Assembly (NCBI GenBank): GCA_964406605.1
Contig: CAYOSF010000015.1
Location: forward strand, 1-64,000
Reading direction: 5' to 3'
DNA length: 64,000 nt
Origin: CAYOSF01 sp964406605
Lineage (GTDB): Bacteria > Chloroflexota > Dehalococcoidia > DSTF01 > RBG-16-68-14
A program made the position numbers and the translations under genes. This document shows, one piece after another, positions 25,143-34,718 of this stretch; position 1 is the stretch's first letter, and each line of letters opens with the position of its first letter. The notes below the pieces were generated by a model. That model did not search any database. It was not told the origin of the DNA and saw nothing but the letters and a program-made list of their open reading frames with translations.

Positions 25143-25634
25143 TCACGCCACATCGACCGCCACGTCATGGGCCGATCTCGGCGGCGTGCTCTGGGGCCTG
25201 ATCTGCAGGTGATGCACCACGTCGACCACGCCGCGCACCGTCCAGACGGCGGCTCTCACCTGACGCCGGGCCGCGCTCGAGGGTACGGTTCCGCTGAGGT
25301 ACGCTACTCCGTCGCGGACACTGACAAACAACGATTCCCCGACCAGCCCAGGCTGCCCAAGCAACACCGCGCGGGTCGCTTCCTCGAGTTCGCGATCGCT
25401 GCTCCGCCCATGCGGCACGACACGCAGGCGGTTCAACACTCGCGCGTGCCCGACAAGATCTGCCACGGTCGCCCCCGCCCCCTTCTTGTACTGGTAGGAC
25501 GGGACCCGACCGTCCAGAATCCACCGTCCGGCTGCGTGCATGATCCGGAAGCCCTCGATTTCATAGATGCTGGCAAGATCCTTCTGCTCGGCGTCCGTGA
25601 GCACGCATGGCGACGAGACAACTCGCTCTTCCAT
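25143..25634 (-). CDS. BON-domain protein
   Basis: 163 aa. The central to C-terminal part (residues 75-150: LNRLRVVPHGRSSDRELEEATRAVLLG, then LFVSVRDGVAYLSGTVPSSAARRQVRAAVWTVRGVVDV) is a BON fold, a small alpha/beta domain that binds phospholipids or other ligands. The N-terminal 60 residues are unassigned. No signal sequence is seen, so it is probably cytoplasmic or cell-associated. It lies 26 bases upstream of the debranching-enzyme gene and 17 bases after the GT4 gene, in one operon-like run. Confidence 0.75.
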   Translation of the reverse strand: MEERVVSSPCVLTDAEQKDLASIYEIEGFRIMHAAGRWILDGRVPSYQYKKGAGATVADLVGHARVLNRLRVVPHGRSSDRELEEATRAVLLGQPGLVGESLFVSVRDGVAYLSGTVPSSAARRQVRAAVWTVRGVVDVVHHLQIRPQSTPPRSAHDVAVDVA

Positions 25635-25651
25635 GGCAACAGCTCCTCTCC

Positions 25652-26767
25652 CTAGGCGACTGCTGGCTCATCCGTCGGCGCTCCCAGACCGACCTGTGGG
25701 CTGGCCGGCACTGTAGGTACAACCTGCACGAGACCGGCCGGCGTACCGGCTATCTCCTCGTAGAGTCGAAGGTAGTTCCCGGCCATGACGGGCACGTCGA
25801 AGTTGTCTTCGACGTGGCGGCGGCAGCGCGCCGGATCGATGGTTGCGGCCTTCTCCACCGCCTCGACCATGGAATCCACGCTGTCCACCAGGAAACCAGT
25901 CTCGCCGTCCACGATCAGCTCCGGCGCCGCGCCCCTGGCGAATGCGATTACGGGCGTCCCGCTCGCCATCGCTTCGACCATGACGAGCCCGAATGGTTCT
26001 TCCCAGCATATGGGGTTCAGGAGACAGGACGCCTGGGCGTAGAGTTTGTGCTTGGTCTCTGGGTCGGCCTCTCCGAGGAAGACTACGTCCCGCCCGTCGA
26101 CCAACGGCCTCACGGCGCTCTCGAAGTAGTCGCGGTCGACCCGGTCGACCTTGCCGGCGATCATCAGCCGCCGGCCGGCACGCCGGGCCGCCTCGATCGC
26201 AAGGTGCGTGCCCTTCTCCGGCGCGATCCTGTTCAAGCAGAGCAGGAAGTCATCCTTGTGGTCGCTGAACTGGAAGCTGGCGACATCGATCCCGTTGTAG
26301 ACTGCGCCGGCATACCTTGGCTTGTCCAAGACCGGCACGGTGGCGAACTGGGCGTGACTTATCGTGTTGAAGTAGCCGCCGTAGTGCTCCCAAACGATCC
26401 TGGTGTCCGCCGTGATGAGACAGTGCATCGTGGTGAGCATCGGCACGCCCGCAAAGCCGGCCAGCGCCATGACGGGCTCCCCGGCATGGTTGTGGACGAT
26501 ATCGAACTGCCGTGCGTCCGCAACGGCCTCCGCGGCGTGCACCCAGTCATACGGTGTCCCGTTCGCGACGTCGCCAGCAGTGCGGAGGCTGCGCGGGAAG
26601 ACGGAGCGTATTTCAGCGAGGGTGACCGAGTCGCCAGACGCGCGCAGAACGACATCGTGTCCGGCTCTGACGAGAGCATCCGTAAGGACGCTTACGACTG
26701 CCTCGGTACCGCCGTAGCCGATCGGCGGGACGCGTTCCCAGAGCGGAGCGACTTGCAGGATCTTCAC
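25652..26767 (-). CDS. Glycosyltransferase family 4 protein
   Basis: 371 aa GT-B enzyme. The N-terminal domain has PPIGYGGTEAVVSVLTDAL, the loop used by GT4 to seat the acceptor, and HNHAGEPVM. The C-terminal nucleotide-sugar site reads LCLNRIAPEKGTHLAIEAARR, then EPFGLVMVEAMASGTPVIAFARGAAPELI (E-x7-E motif). The start is GTG with GAGGAGGTG ahead. Donor and acceptor are not known. The neighbouring TreT and debranching genes make a role in trehalose or glucan metabolism plausible. Confidence 0.85.
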   Translation of the reverse strand: MKILQVAPLWERVPPIGYGGTEAVVSVLTDALVRAGHDVVLRASGDSVTLAEIRSVFPRSLRTAGDVANGTPYDWVHAAEAVADARQFDIVHNHAGEPVMALAGFAGVPMLTTMHCLITADTRIVWEHYGGYFNTISHAQFATVPVLDKPRYAGAVYNGIDVASFQFSDHKDDFLLCLNRIAPEKGTHLAIEAARRAGRRLMIAGKVDRVDRDYFESAVRPLVDGRDVVFLGEADPETKHKLYAQASCLLNPICWEEPFGLVMVEAMASGTPVIAFARGAAPELIVDGETGFLVDSVDSMVEAVEKAATIDPARCRRHVEDNFDVPVMAGNYLRLYEEIAGTPAGLVQVVPTVPASPQVGLGAPTDEPAVA

Positions 26768-26847
26768 GGTTTCGGCACCTCCTCATGCGGCTCGCCGGCG
26801 TCACTACGAGCGCAGGCTTGGGCCGGAGGTCTGATCGTCATTGCCAT

Positions 26848-28131
26848 CTAGACCACCGAGACGGTCGCCAACTCCTGGCGATCGCTGCGGGCATTCACCA
26901 TTTGATCAAGCAACTCCAGGTAGTCTGCGAGCAGGCGCGGCATGAGGAACCTCTCCCGAACGGTCTGCCGGCCTCGCTCCCCCATGCGCCTGGCTTCGTG
27001 CTCATCCGTCAGCAGATAGAGGAGTCGCTGGGCGCAGCTCTTGACATCGCTCACCAAGAAGCCGTTGTCTCCGTCCCGGATCTGCAAACGGATCCCGCCG
27101 CAGTCGCCTCCGATAACGGGTGTGCCCTTCCACATCGCCTCTGACACGGTCAGTCCAAACCCCTCTCGGGTTGATTTCTGGAGCACGACCCGCGACACCA
27201 TTTGGATGGCGTTGACAACTACGTCGGTTGCTGCTTCCGGATCTGCTACGATGTGGATGTCCGGGTCGCCGTCGGCGTACCCGCGAATGTCCTCCAAGAC
27301 GGCGGCGCCCTCCGGGTCGTCCTGTGCCATCAGGGCTCCGACGAGCGCAAGCTGCAGGTCGGGTACCTCCTGCTTCACCAACCGGTACGCATCGATCACT
27401 CCCCATGGGTCTTTCCACGGGTCGAATCTGGAAACCTGGGTAACAAGAGGGCGGCCGAGATCTATCCCCAAGCGGTCGACGAGGAGGCTCGCAGTTTCGG
27501 CTGCAATCCGCTCGTTCTTTGGTGCGAAGGCGTCGATGGCCGGCGCGAACACGGATACGCGGTCGGCCGGCATGCCAGGGGAGGCGTATTCAGGCATGCT
27601 CACAACGCAGCGGGCATAGAAGTGCGTCACGGGCTCTACCAGACGGCGCACCGTTTCATCCGGCCGCGTGAGATCGACGTGGCAGTGCCATAGGATGTAG
27701 GGGTACTCGTACAAGAACCTGGCAACGGGCAGTACCTGCGCGTCGTGCAGCACGAGGACATCCGGGCGAATGCCGAACTCACGTATCTGGCGGGCGGTGT
27801 CCTCATTGTGCCGCCAGTAGCGCTCAATCTCCTCCCGGGAGAAGACGGTAGGCTTTCCCTGAAGCCCGTTGTGGAGCTTCTTCGTGAAGTCGAAGAACTC
27901 CTCGTCGGGGTCGAGAACATGCCACCTGGCGTCGAGCCCGAGTTCGCTCATCATCGGGATCAGCGACCGGAGGATCTCGGCCACGCCGCCTCCAGTCGGG
28001 GTGGCGTTGATGTGCATGACGCGCAAGCCTCGGAGCCGCTCACCTGCTGCCCTCACTTGCGATAGTGGGCCTGCGCCGACCAGGCCCTCGTAGTCCTGCA
28101 GCCGCCCCCGTCCCAAGTTCACCGGTATCAT
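26848..28131 (-). CDS. treT: Trehalose synthase, TreT type (glycosyltransferring)
   Basis: 427 aa GT4-family enzyme that would join a nucleoside-diphosphate glucose and free glucose to make trehalose, reversibly. The characteristic N-terminal loop is MHINATPTGGGVAEIL (residues 39-54), followed by WHVLDPDEEFFDFTKKLHN. The donor site has STREGFGLTVSEAMWKGTPV and GGIRLQI. Length and order fit TreT of archaea and thermophilic bacteria. It is first in the minus-strand run. A related choice, generic GT4, cannot be excluded without comparison. Confidence 0.82.
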   Translation of the reverse strand: MIPVNLGRGRLQDYEGLVGAGPLSQVRAAGERLRGLRVMHINATPTGGGVAEILRSLIPMMSELGLDARWHVLDPDEEFFDFTKKLHNGLQGKPTVFSREEIERYWRHNEDTARQIREFGIRPDVLVLHDAQVLPVARFLYEYPYILWHCHVDLTRPDETVRRLVEPVTHFYARCVVSMPEYASPGMPADRVSVFAPAIDAFAPKNERIAAETASLLVDRLGIDLGRPLVTQVSRFDPWKDPWGVIDAYRLVKQEVPDLQLALVGALMAQDDPEGAAVLEDIRGYADGDPDIHIVADPEAATDVVVNAIQMVSRVVLQKSTREGFGLTVSEAMWKGTPVIGGDCGGIRLQIRDGDNGFLVSDVKSCAQRLLYLLTDEHEARRMGERGRQTVRERFLMPRLLADYLELLDQMVNARSDRQELATVSVV

Positions 28132-28656
28132 CTCGCACCTCGCTGAACCGGCAAGTGGGGAATCAAGAAGACCCCACTCCCCTCCGGAATGTGAGGCCTT
28201 TCCTACGCCTGCGAGCTTAGCTACCGGTTCGGGCTGAAAGGCTTGCCCTACTCGCCCATGCGAGATTCACCGAGGCGATGGTTCGCCCGCTTCCGGACAC
28301 CGGAATTCGGCGTGCTACTCTAATTCGAACATATGCCCATGATGACCCAGCCGTCAACTGACTTCTCGGCTTGTGGCAGGCACGCACGGAGAATCTCGGA
28401 TATCTTGCGGCAGGAACCATCGTGTTATACATCAGGGCATCTATTCTCTCACACATGCTCGCTAGCACGCGCTTGAGCAAGGCTCTTCGTCGGCTCGCGC
28501 GCATGGGGGCGCCGGGCAGCGAGCGGCGACTGCCTGCGGGTGGCTTCCGTACCCAATCCAGGCGCCGCCTGGGACGCGGAAGTACCGCTCCTAGTGCGGG
28601 CGGTTCCCGCCTCGCTGATTGCCGGTTTTCCAGGGGCCGTATCCACGCGTCTTCTG
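28132..28656. other. 525-base gap between treT and the exporter permease
   Basis: I find no credible gene. It should contain the promoter of the treT run on the minus strand and the end of the permease transcript. TTGCGG and TATACA (around 28404-28430, + strand) are only 15 bases apart and drive nothing obvious. Confidence 0.4.
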
Positions 28657-30975
28657 TCACTCGTAGCGGAGCGCATCGATGATCCGGCTGCGGCCCGCTT
28701 GCAGGGCCGGCAGCGCGCTGCCGATCACCGCCACGGCGGCGGCAATCAGTGCCGTCAGAACCAGCCAGCCAATGCCGGGCGTCCGGCCGATTCCTGCGGG
28801 CCACCCCTCCTGCCGGGCAACTAGGTCAAACAGCACGCCGGTCAGGAACGTGCCGACCGGGATGCCGATGGCCGACGCTACGAGGGCGAACAGCACACTC
28901 CCCATGACGAAGGCGCTGATCACCTGGACCGGCGTCATGCCGATGGACTTCATGATGCCCACGTCTCGCCGCCGTTCTGCCACCGTAAGCAGCAGCGTGG
29001 CAATCAAGTTCACCGCCGCGATCGCGAGCAGCACGCCGTTCAGGGAGTACAGTACGCTTCGGGCGTCGCTTCGGGAGTCCTCGATGCTGTCGCGCCAGTC
29101 CTGGGCAACGTTGTCGACCTCGATCGCGCCGCCCGCCGCCCGTTCCAGCGAATGTCTCACGGCCTCGACATCGGTCCCTGGGACCAGCTTGACTCCGAAG
29201 TTGACGAACCGCGGGTCCGGCTCGATCTTCTTCAGGGTTTCGAGGTCGAAGAGGATCGTCTTGCCCTGGTCCCGATCTTCCACATAGGTTCCCACCACCG
29301 GCAGGTCGATCTCGGTCTCTCCCCAGAGCAGGAACGTCACGGTGTCACCAACGCCCAGTCCCAGCCTCCTGGCCAGTCCCAGTCCCAGCACGGCCTCGCC
29401 CGGCCCTGAGAACATTCGGCCGTCCACGATCGGATAGCCGATCTCCTCATAGTCTCCTGCCAGGCCGAACGTGGTGAGGTTCTGGTAGCGCCCTGGGATG
29501 GCTACTTCGAACGTTGCCTGCTTGACGTAGCTATCGACCTCCGGGCGAGCCTTGATGAGATCCTCGGTTTCGTCGTTCGACAGCTCTCGTGGATCCACTC
29601 TCAGGTCGTAGGGATCTCCTCCCACCAGACCTGGGTCATTCTTGGCTGCCGAAAGCGTCGCATCGACCGCAAGGGCGAACGTCACGGTCATGACGGCGAG
29701 CGTCAACGCACCGATGGTGAGGGCAGCCCTCAGTGGCTTGGAGAAGGCGTCCTTGACGGCGATGACCAGGAGCGGCGGCAGCCGCAGCATGGCGGCGACC
29801 CTGCCAGCCGCGGACGGTCGGGAGGCTTCTGACATCACTCCGGTGGTGACCGCGCGCACCGTGCTCACCCGGCCAGCCTGCCACGCCGGCAATGCAGTGA
29901 ACACCATTGTGATGAACGCGACCCCGCCGATGACGGCGAAGGCGACGGCAGGATCGAACGGAGGAACCGCAGACTCGTCGAACACGGTGGCGACCGGTCC
30001 GAGAAACAAGGGCGAGAGAACGAGACCCAGAACCGAGCCCACGATGGAGGCGGGTACCGCGAGCATCAGATTCTCGAGCAGCAGAAGGGAGGTCACGCCT
30101 GCCGGAGTGAACCCGACAGCCTTCAGCAAGCCGATCTCCCGGAACTTGGCCAGCACCTGACCGCCGATGGTATTGGCGATGATGAAGCCCACCGCCAGCA
30201 GGGCGAACACCGCAAACACTGTGAGGAAGATCAGGTTAGCGGTGTTGAGATCGTTGATGTGGACTCGGACGTCCTGCCAGGAGTGCGTGTACGGGTCGGG
30301 GAAGTCAGCGCTGACATCCTCGATGAAGCGTTCGCTGTCGTCCGCGTCCTCAAGCCTCACGCCGAGGATCCACGCATTGACGTCGTTCCCGGTCAACCTG
30401 TCGAACGTCTCGGGCAGGACGTGGAAGACCGCCGGAGCGAATGCGGGATACGGCGCGCGCTCGAAGTTCGCGGCGATGCCGACAATGGTGAGCGCGTATT
30501 GTCCACTCGCGTTCACCACGACGATCTCGTCGCCAACGTCGAAGCCAGCCTCTCTAGCGAAGCCGCCTCCTATCACGACCTCGTTCTCGCCGTCCGGAGA
30601 CAGCCAGCGGCCCTCCGTCAGCAACACCGGCGAGGTCTCGGGCAGCTCCGCGCCTGTTGCCCAGAAGCGCACGGGATACCGGTCCCGCCCGACGTCCACG
30701 GAGAAGTTGTACGAGACCGCATAAGGGCCGGCGGCGCCAACTACCTCTTCCCGCTGAGCGATCTTGACCAGGTCGGTTCGGCCGCCGAAGAACCATGCGT
30801 GAGGACCGTGTGCCTTCTCCAGGGCTCGCTCGTAGGGCTCGCTGGCGGAACTCCAGACCGTGATGGCCAGCATGCCTACGGCCGCCGCCGCCACGATGAC
30901 GATGAAGACCAGCGCGGTCTGAAACCAGCGATGTCGGAGATCGGCGATGGCCTGTCGGATTACGGCTCTCAGCAT
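28657..30975 (-). CDS. ABC exporter permease, FtsX/MacB type
   Basis: 772 aa membrane protein with two FtsX domains. The N-terminal helix (residues 18-40) is followed by a large extracellular MacB_PCD-like region (45-240), then three helices around 250-370. A second copy of the pattern follows: helix at about 410, extracellular region to 650, three helices to the end. It ends PALQAGRSRIIDALRYE, the typical LolE/MacB C-terminus. It acts with the ATPase encoded 3 bases upstream to move hydrophobic compounds or lipoproteins, or to do mechanical work outside. No MacA-like partner is seen. Confidence 0.88.
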   Translation of the reverse strand: MLRAVIRQAIADLRHRWFQTALVFIVIVAAAAVGMLAITVWSSASEPYERALEKAHGPHAWFFGGRTDLVKIAQREEVVGAAGPYAVSYNFSVDVGRDRYPVRFWATGAELPETSPVLLTEGRWLSPDGENEVVIGGGFAREAGFDVGDEIVVVNASGQYALTIVGIAANFERAPYPAFAPAVFHVLPETFDRLTGNDVNAWILGVRLEDADDSERFIEDVSADFPDPYTHSWQDVRVHINDLNTANLIFLTVFAVFALLAVGFIIANTIGGQVLAKFREIGLLKAVGFTPAGVTSLLLLENLMLAVPASIVGSVLGLVLSPLFLGPVATVFDESAVPPFDPAVAFAVIGGVAFITMVFTALPAWQAGRVSTVRAVTTGVMSEASRPSAAGRVAAMLRLPPLLVIAVKDAFSKPLRAALTIGALTLAVMTVTFALAVDATLSAAKNDPGLVGGDPYDLRVDPRELSNDETEDLIKARPEVDSYVKQATFEVAIPGRYQNLTTFGLAGDYEEIGYPIVDGRMFSGPGEAVLGLGLARRLGLGVGDTVTFLLWGETEIDLPVVGTYVEDRDQGKTILFDLETLKKIEPDPRFVNFGVKLVPGTDVEAVRHSLERAAGGAIEVDNVAQDWRDSIEDSRSDARSVLYSLNGVLLAIAAVNLIATLLLTVAERRRDVGIMKSIGMTPVQVISAFVMGSVLFALVASAIGIPVGTFLTGVLFDLVARQEGWPAGIGRTPGIGWLVLTALIAAAVAVIGSALPALQAGRSRIIDALRYE

Positions 30976-30977
30976 GC

Positions 30978-31715
30978 CTACGCCTCCAGCTCGATCAGGC
31001 TCGAGAGCAGACGGCTCCGGTCCCGGTCGCCTTTGATGCTGGTCTCGCCCATGATGCCGCCGTCGCGCATGCGGACCACTCGGTCGGCCGCGCTCGCCAC
31101 CCGTGCGTCGTGCGTCACGAGGAGGATGGTCTGGCCCGCTGTGTGGTGCTCCCGTAGCAGGCCAAGCACCTCGCGCGTGCTGTCGCTGTCGAGGTTGCCG
31201 GTCGGTTCGTCGGCCAGCAGCACCGTGGGACGGTTGACCAGCGCCCGCGCCAGCGCGACCCGCTGCTGCTGCCCGCCGGACAGTCGCGAAGGCACCTTGC
31301 CGGCGACGTCATCGAGCCCAAGCTGCGCGAACAGCTCACCGCGCCTCGTTCGCGCGTCCCGCACCGGCATCCCGGCGAGCAACGCCGGCAGCTCTACGTT
31401 GTCGGCTGCGCTCAGATTGCTGATCAGGTTGAAGAACTGGAAGACGAAGCCTACCTCCTTGCGCCGGAGCTTCGCCCAACGCCCCTCGCTCAGACCATCG
31501 ACGCGTGTTCCCTTGAGGAAGACCTCACCAGCAGTCGGACGGTCCAGGCCGCCGAGGATGTGGAGCAACGTCGATTTGCCACACCCGCTCGGGCCCATCA
31601 CCGCGACGAACTCCCCTTCCTCCACGGAAAGATCGATGCCGCTCAGCGCATCCACGGTGACGCCGTCCGTGCGAAACGTGCGCGAGAGTCCTCGGCCCTC
31701 GATGATGCCGGCCAT
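30978..31715 (-). CDS. ABC exporter ATPase (LolD/MacB-N type)
   Basis: 245 aa. Walker A GPSGCGKST, the Q-loop in FVFQFFNLI, signature LSGGQQQR, and Walker B VLLADEPTGNLDS are all intact. I start at ATG 31715, which has AAAGGAGGACGGCAC ahead and gives MAGIIEGRGLSRTF; the frame continues upstream without family similarity. It is partnered with the FtsX-type permease downstream and follows a PadR regulator, a frequent arrangement for drug or peptide exporters. Confidence 0.9.
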   Translation of the reverse strand: MAGIIEGRGLSRTFRTDGVTVDALSGIDLSVEEGEFVAVMGPSGCGKSTLLHILGGLDRPTAGEVFLKGTRVDGLSEGRWAKLRRKEVGFVFQFFNLISNLSAADNVELPALLAGMPVRDARTRRGELFAQLGLDDVAGKVPSRLSGGQQQRVALARALVNRPTVLLADEPTGNLDSDSTREVLGLLREHHTAGQTILLVTHDARVASAADRVVRMRDGGIMGETSIKGDRDRSRLLSSLIELEA

Positions 31716-31807
31716 GTGCCGTCCTCCTTTCGTCTCCAGGTCCAAACGAGCCGCTGTTGGGTCGCCGGCCCGGTGCGCTGATGCACGGTCCACAAATGCG
31801 GGCGCTG

Positions 31808-32413
31808 TCATGGTCCTACCTCCTCCTCCGCCGCAGCCGGGCTGTCTTCCCTCGCTGCGTTCAGTTCTCCTTCGTTTCCGGGTCCGAGGGCGCCGCTCAG
31901 CCCACCGAATCCGTTCTCAATCCGCTCCTCGCACCGGTCCAGCCATCGCAGGTCGGCCTGGAGATGCAGCATCGCTCCCTCGATCAGGAGCTGCGTGGGG
32001 GAGTCAGCCTCCGTCTCCAGGGCGAGCGCGTCGAGGTCTCGCAAAGACTGCATGTATTGAGTCCGCTGGCGGTCGAGGAGCTGCGCAGGCTCGCCCCCGG
32101 CCAGAGCCGCGAGCATGAGCTTCATGAAGAATTCGTCCCTCAGGCGCGCGCCCTCCACGGGCTCGGCCAGCCACTTCGCCAGAGCCGCCCGTCCCTCGTC
32201 GGTGATCTCGTATACTCGCTTGTCGGGGCGGCCGCTCTGTTCGACCTCCCGGGACCTCACGAGGCCGTCGCGTTGCAGGCGTCCGAGCGTCGTGTAGATC
32301 TGTCCCACGTTGATGGCGCCCCACACGGCACCGAACACTCGTTCGAACGCAAGCTTCAGCTCGTACCCGTGAGTAGGGCCTTCGGCCAGGAGGGCCAGGA
32401 GCGCGTTACGCAT
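31808..32413 (-). CDS. PadR-family transcriptional regulator
   Basis: 201 aa. The winged-helix domain begins at residue 2 (LLALLAEGPTHGYELKLAFE), the recognition region is GQIYTTLGRLQRDGLV, and the wing is GRPDKRVYEITDEGRAAL. A C-terminal helical dimerisation domain (PadR_C/Vir_act_alpha_C) spans about 95-175, followed by an acidic tail. PadR proteins usually repress their own operon and the exporter next to it until an inducer binds. The ABC genes lie 92 bases downstream in the same direction, and an AT-rich palindrome precedes it. Confidence 0.88.
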   Translation of the reverse strand: MRNALLALLAEGPTHGYELKLAFERVFGAVWGAINVGQIYTTLGRLQRDGLVRSREVEQSGRPDKRVYEITDEGRAALAKWLAEPVEGARLRDEFFMKLMLAALAGGEPAQLLDRQRTQYMQSLRDLDALALETEADSPTQLLIEGAMLHLQADLRWLDRCEERIENGFGGLSGALGPGNEGELNAAREDSPAAAEEEVGP

Positions 32414-32438
32414 CTCGGTGTCGATTCGGCATAGTTAA

Positions 32439-32460
32439 CGAGTATATATATACCGAGTAT
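32439..32460 (-). promoter_or_regulatory. Likely PadR operator/promoter
   Basis: GTATATATATAC is a perfect 12-base palindrome in a GC-rich genome. It is flanked by direct repeats CGAGTAT at 32439-32445 and 32454-32460. It sits 26 bases before the padR start and contains TATATA sequences that can serve as a -10. The position fits autoregulation. The remainder up to 32735 shows no gene. Confidence 0.65.
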
Positions 32461-32735
32461 GTAGCTTCCTGTCAAGCATCTGGGGCAAGAATTTGCGATC
32501 TTTTTTCGGGACGCACGGACACCTGTGCCAAATCCCGCGAAGGAGGGCCGCGCTCGTCCAGACACATCGGTGACACTGCCCCGTCGTACGTGGTGCGGGC
32601 CTCGCCGTGGTCACCTGCGGAATCCCGGCGTGCCGGCAATGCCACCGAGCGCCCAAGATAGCCGAAGGGAATGAGAGGTACACTCTTGCAGGAGAAGACC
32701 GGGCTCAGAGGCGAAGGGGGCAGGCAGCATAATCC

Positions 32736-34718
32736 ATGTGCGGCATAGCCGGCATCGTCAGCCTGAACGGCGCAACGGTGCCGCGCGGCGTCGCCGAACG
32801 CATGGCCGCGACGCTCGAGCACCGCGGCCCCGACGATTTCGGGCACTGGTATTCTGAGCGCTGTGCCTTGGGTCATCGCCGGCTGACGATCATCGACCTG
32901 TCGCGCAACGGACGGCAGCCCCTGTCGAATGCCGATGGCACCACCTGGATAGCCCACAACGGCGAGGTCTACAACTACCCGGCTCTGCGCGAACGGCTCG
33001 CCCGGCGCGGCCACACCTTCCGCTCGAGAACCGACACCGAAGTGGTGGTCCACCTGTACGACGAAGAAGGGCTCGACTTCCTCCATGAACTCGACGGGAT
33101 GTTCGCGTTCGCCGTGTGGGATGCGAAGCAACGGCGCCTGCTGCTGGCCCGAGACCGTCTCGGCATCAAACCACTCTGCTATGCGCGCACGAACGGCTTC
33201 CTGCTCTTCGCCTCGGAGGCGAAGGCGATCCTCGCCAGCGGCCTCGTCCGGGCCGCTCCCAATATCGACGCCATCGTGTCCTACCTCGGTTACCGCCATC
33301 CACTCTGGCCGAGCACCATGTTCGAAGGTGTCGAAGCTCTCCCGGCCGGTCACTTCCTCGTAGCTGAGGACGGCCAGGTGACCATCTCTCGCTACTGGGA
33401 CCTGGAAGTCCCGGACGGGAGAGGGGACCGGGGAGAGGCGTTCTACATCGAGCAGACGCGAGGGCTGCTCAAACAGGCGGTCCGCAAGCGTTTGATGTCG
33501 GACGTGCCGCTCGGCGCCTATCTCTCAGGCGGTCTCGATTCGAGCGTCGTCGTGGCGCTCATGGCGGAGGAGATGGGCGACCGGCTCAAGACGTACTCCA
33601 TCGGCTTCGACGACGACGAGACGAGCGAACTCCCCTTCGCGCGCCTTGTCGCCGGACGTTACCGGACGGACCACACCGAGGTTCGTCTCGATGCCGGGCG
33701 CTATCTCGATCTCCTGCCGGAACTGATCCGGAAGCGCGACGCGCCGCTTGCCGTGCCGAACGAGGTGCCGCTGTACGAGATGTCGCGCGTCCTCAAACAA
33801 GACATAACGGTGGTGCTATCGGGTGAAGGCTCCGACGAGATCTTCGCCGGGTACGGGGACTACTGGCGCATCCCCTTCGATCTGCACAAGGCGCGCGCCC
33901 TGGCTGCCGTGCCGGAGTTCTTGCGACGACCGCTCTTAGGCGGGCTGGACACCAAGTATGACGGACGAACGGCGTTCGCGAGCGAGCTCGAACACTTTCT
34001 CACCGGCTACAAGTGGTTCGGGTTCGACGAGAGGCTGGAGCTTCTGACGCCGGACGCGCGGGAACGCGTGCAGAGTGGGGGCCGCAAGACGTTCGAGACA
34101 GTGTTTCGCCGGACGCGCGGCCTGCCGTACTACGATCGCGTCCTCTACGCACTTGAGAAGATACACCTCCACAACCTGCTCGCCCGCGTCGACTCCATGA
34201 CCATGGCGACCTCCGTCGAAGGCCGCGTGCCCTTCGTGGACCACAGGCTGGTAGAGGCGGTCACCCAGATGCCGTTGCGCTACAAGCTCCGCTGGCGTTC
34301 GCCGTTCCACCACGTGCGAGCGATGCTCTCGTACTCCGATGCCTTTCGGGAGCGCGACGACACGACGAAGTACATCCTCAGGCGTGCCTTTGCCGACCTC
34401 CTGCCGCGCGAGATTGTCGAGCGGCGCAAGATCGGCTTCAAGGTGCCGTTGGGGCGATGGTTTCGCGGCGACCTCATCGGCCATGCGCGGAGCCTGCTGC
34501 TCTCGGACGAAGCCCGTCGCCGTGGCATCCTGGACATCGATGCGCTCGAAGGCTGGCTCGAACGTGGCCCGGCGAACGGCGGGGAGTTCGGGCAGAAGGT
34601 GTGGATGCTCGTGAACCTGGAGCTCTGGTTCCGGCTCTACTTCCCGGACGGTCAGAACCTTGGAATGCAGAGCGCCGAGGCAGCGGCGACAGAGGCCGAG
34701 CACGTGCCAAGGACGTGA
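32736..34718 (+). CDS. asnB: Asparagine synthase (glutamine-hydrolysing)
   Basis: 660 aa class-II amidotransferase. Cys2 after Met (MCGIAGIV) is the glutaminase nucleophile, and HRGPDD, HRRLTIID and YNGE-like HNGEVYN follow. The synthetase domain carries the PP-loop SGGLDSS near residue 264 and SGEGSDEIFAGYG around 365. This longer form (about 650 aa) is common beside polysaccharide and lipid-modification genes, so amide donation to a product other than free asparagine is possible. The stop overlaps the next gene as GTGA. Confidence 0.92.
   Translation: MCGIAGIVSLNGATVPRGVAERMAATLEHRGPDDFGHWYSERCALGHRRLTIIDLSRNGRQPLSNADGTTWIAHNGEVYNYPALRERLARRGHTFRSRTDTEVVVHLYDEEGLDFLHELDGMFAFAVWDAKQRRLLLARDRLGIKPLCYARTNGFLLFASEAKAILASGLVRAAPNIDAIVSYLGYRHPLWPSTMFEGVEALPAGHFLVAEDGQVTISRYWDLEVPDGRGDRGEAFYIEQTRGLLKQAVRKRLMSDVPLGAYLSGGLDSSVVVALMAEEMGDRLKTYSIGFDDDETSELPFARLVAGRYRTDHTEVRLDAGRYLDLLPELIRKRDAPLAVPNEVPLYEMSRVLKQDITVVLSGEGSDEIFAGYGDYWRIPFDLHKARALAAVPEFLRRPLLGGLDTKYDGRTAFASELEHFLTGYKWFGFDERLELLTPDARERVQSGGRKTFETVFRRTRGLPYYDRVLYALEKIHLHNLLARVDSMTMATSVEGRVPFVDHRLVEAVTQMPLRYKLRWRSPFHHVRAMLSYSDAFRERDDTTKYILRRAFADLLPREIVERRKIGFKVPLGRWFRGDLIGHARSLLLSDEARRRGILDIDALEGWLERGPANGGEFGQKVWMLVNLELWFRLYFPDGQNLGMQSAEAAATEAEHVPRT

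Noticed and set aside
28404..28431. Promoter TTGCGG-TATACA
   Set aside because: Spacer is 15 bases and no codirectional gene follows.
28217..28804. 195-codon minus-strand open frame
   Set aside because: Arg/Pro/Ala-rich, no family features, and overlaps the true end of the permease gene; typical of a chance frame in GC-rich DNA.
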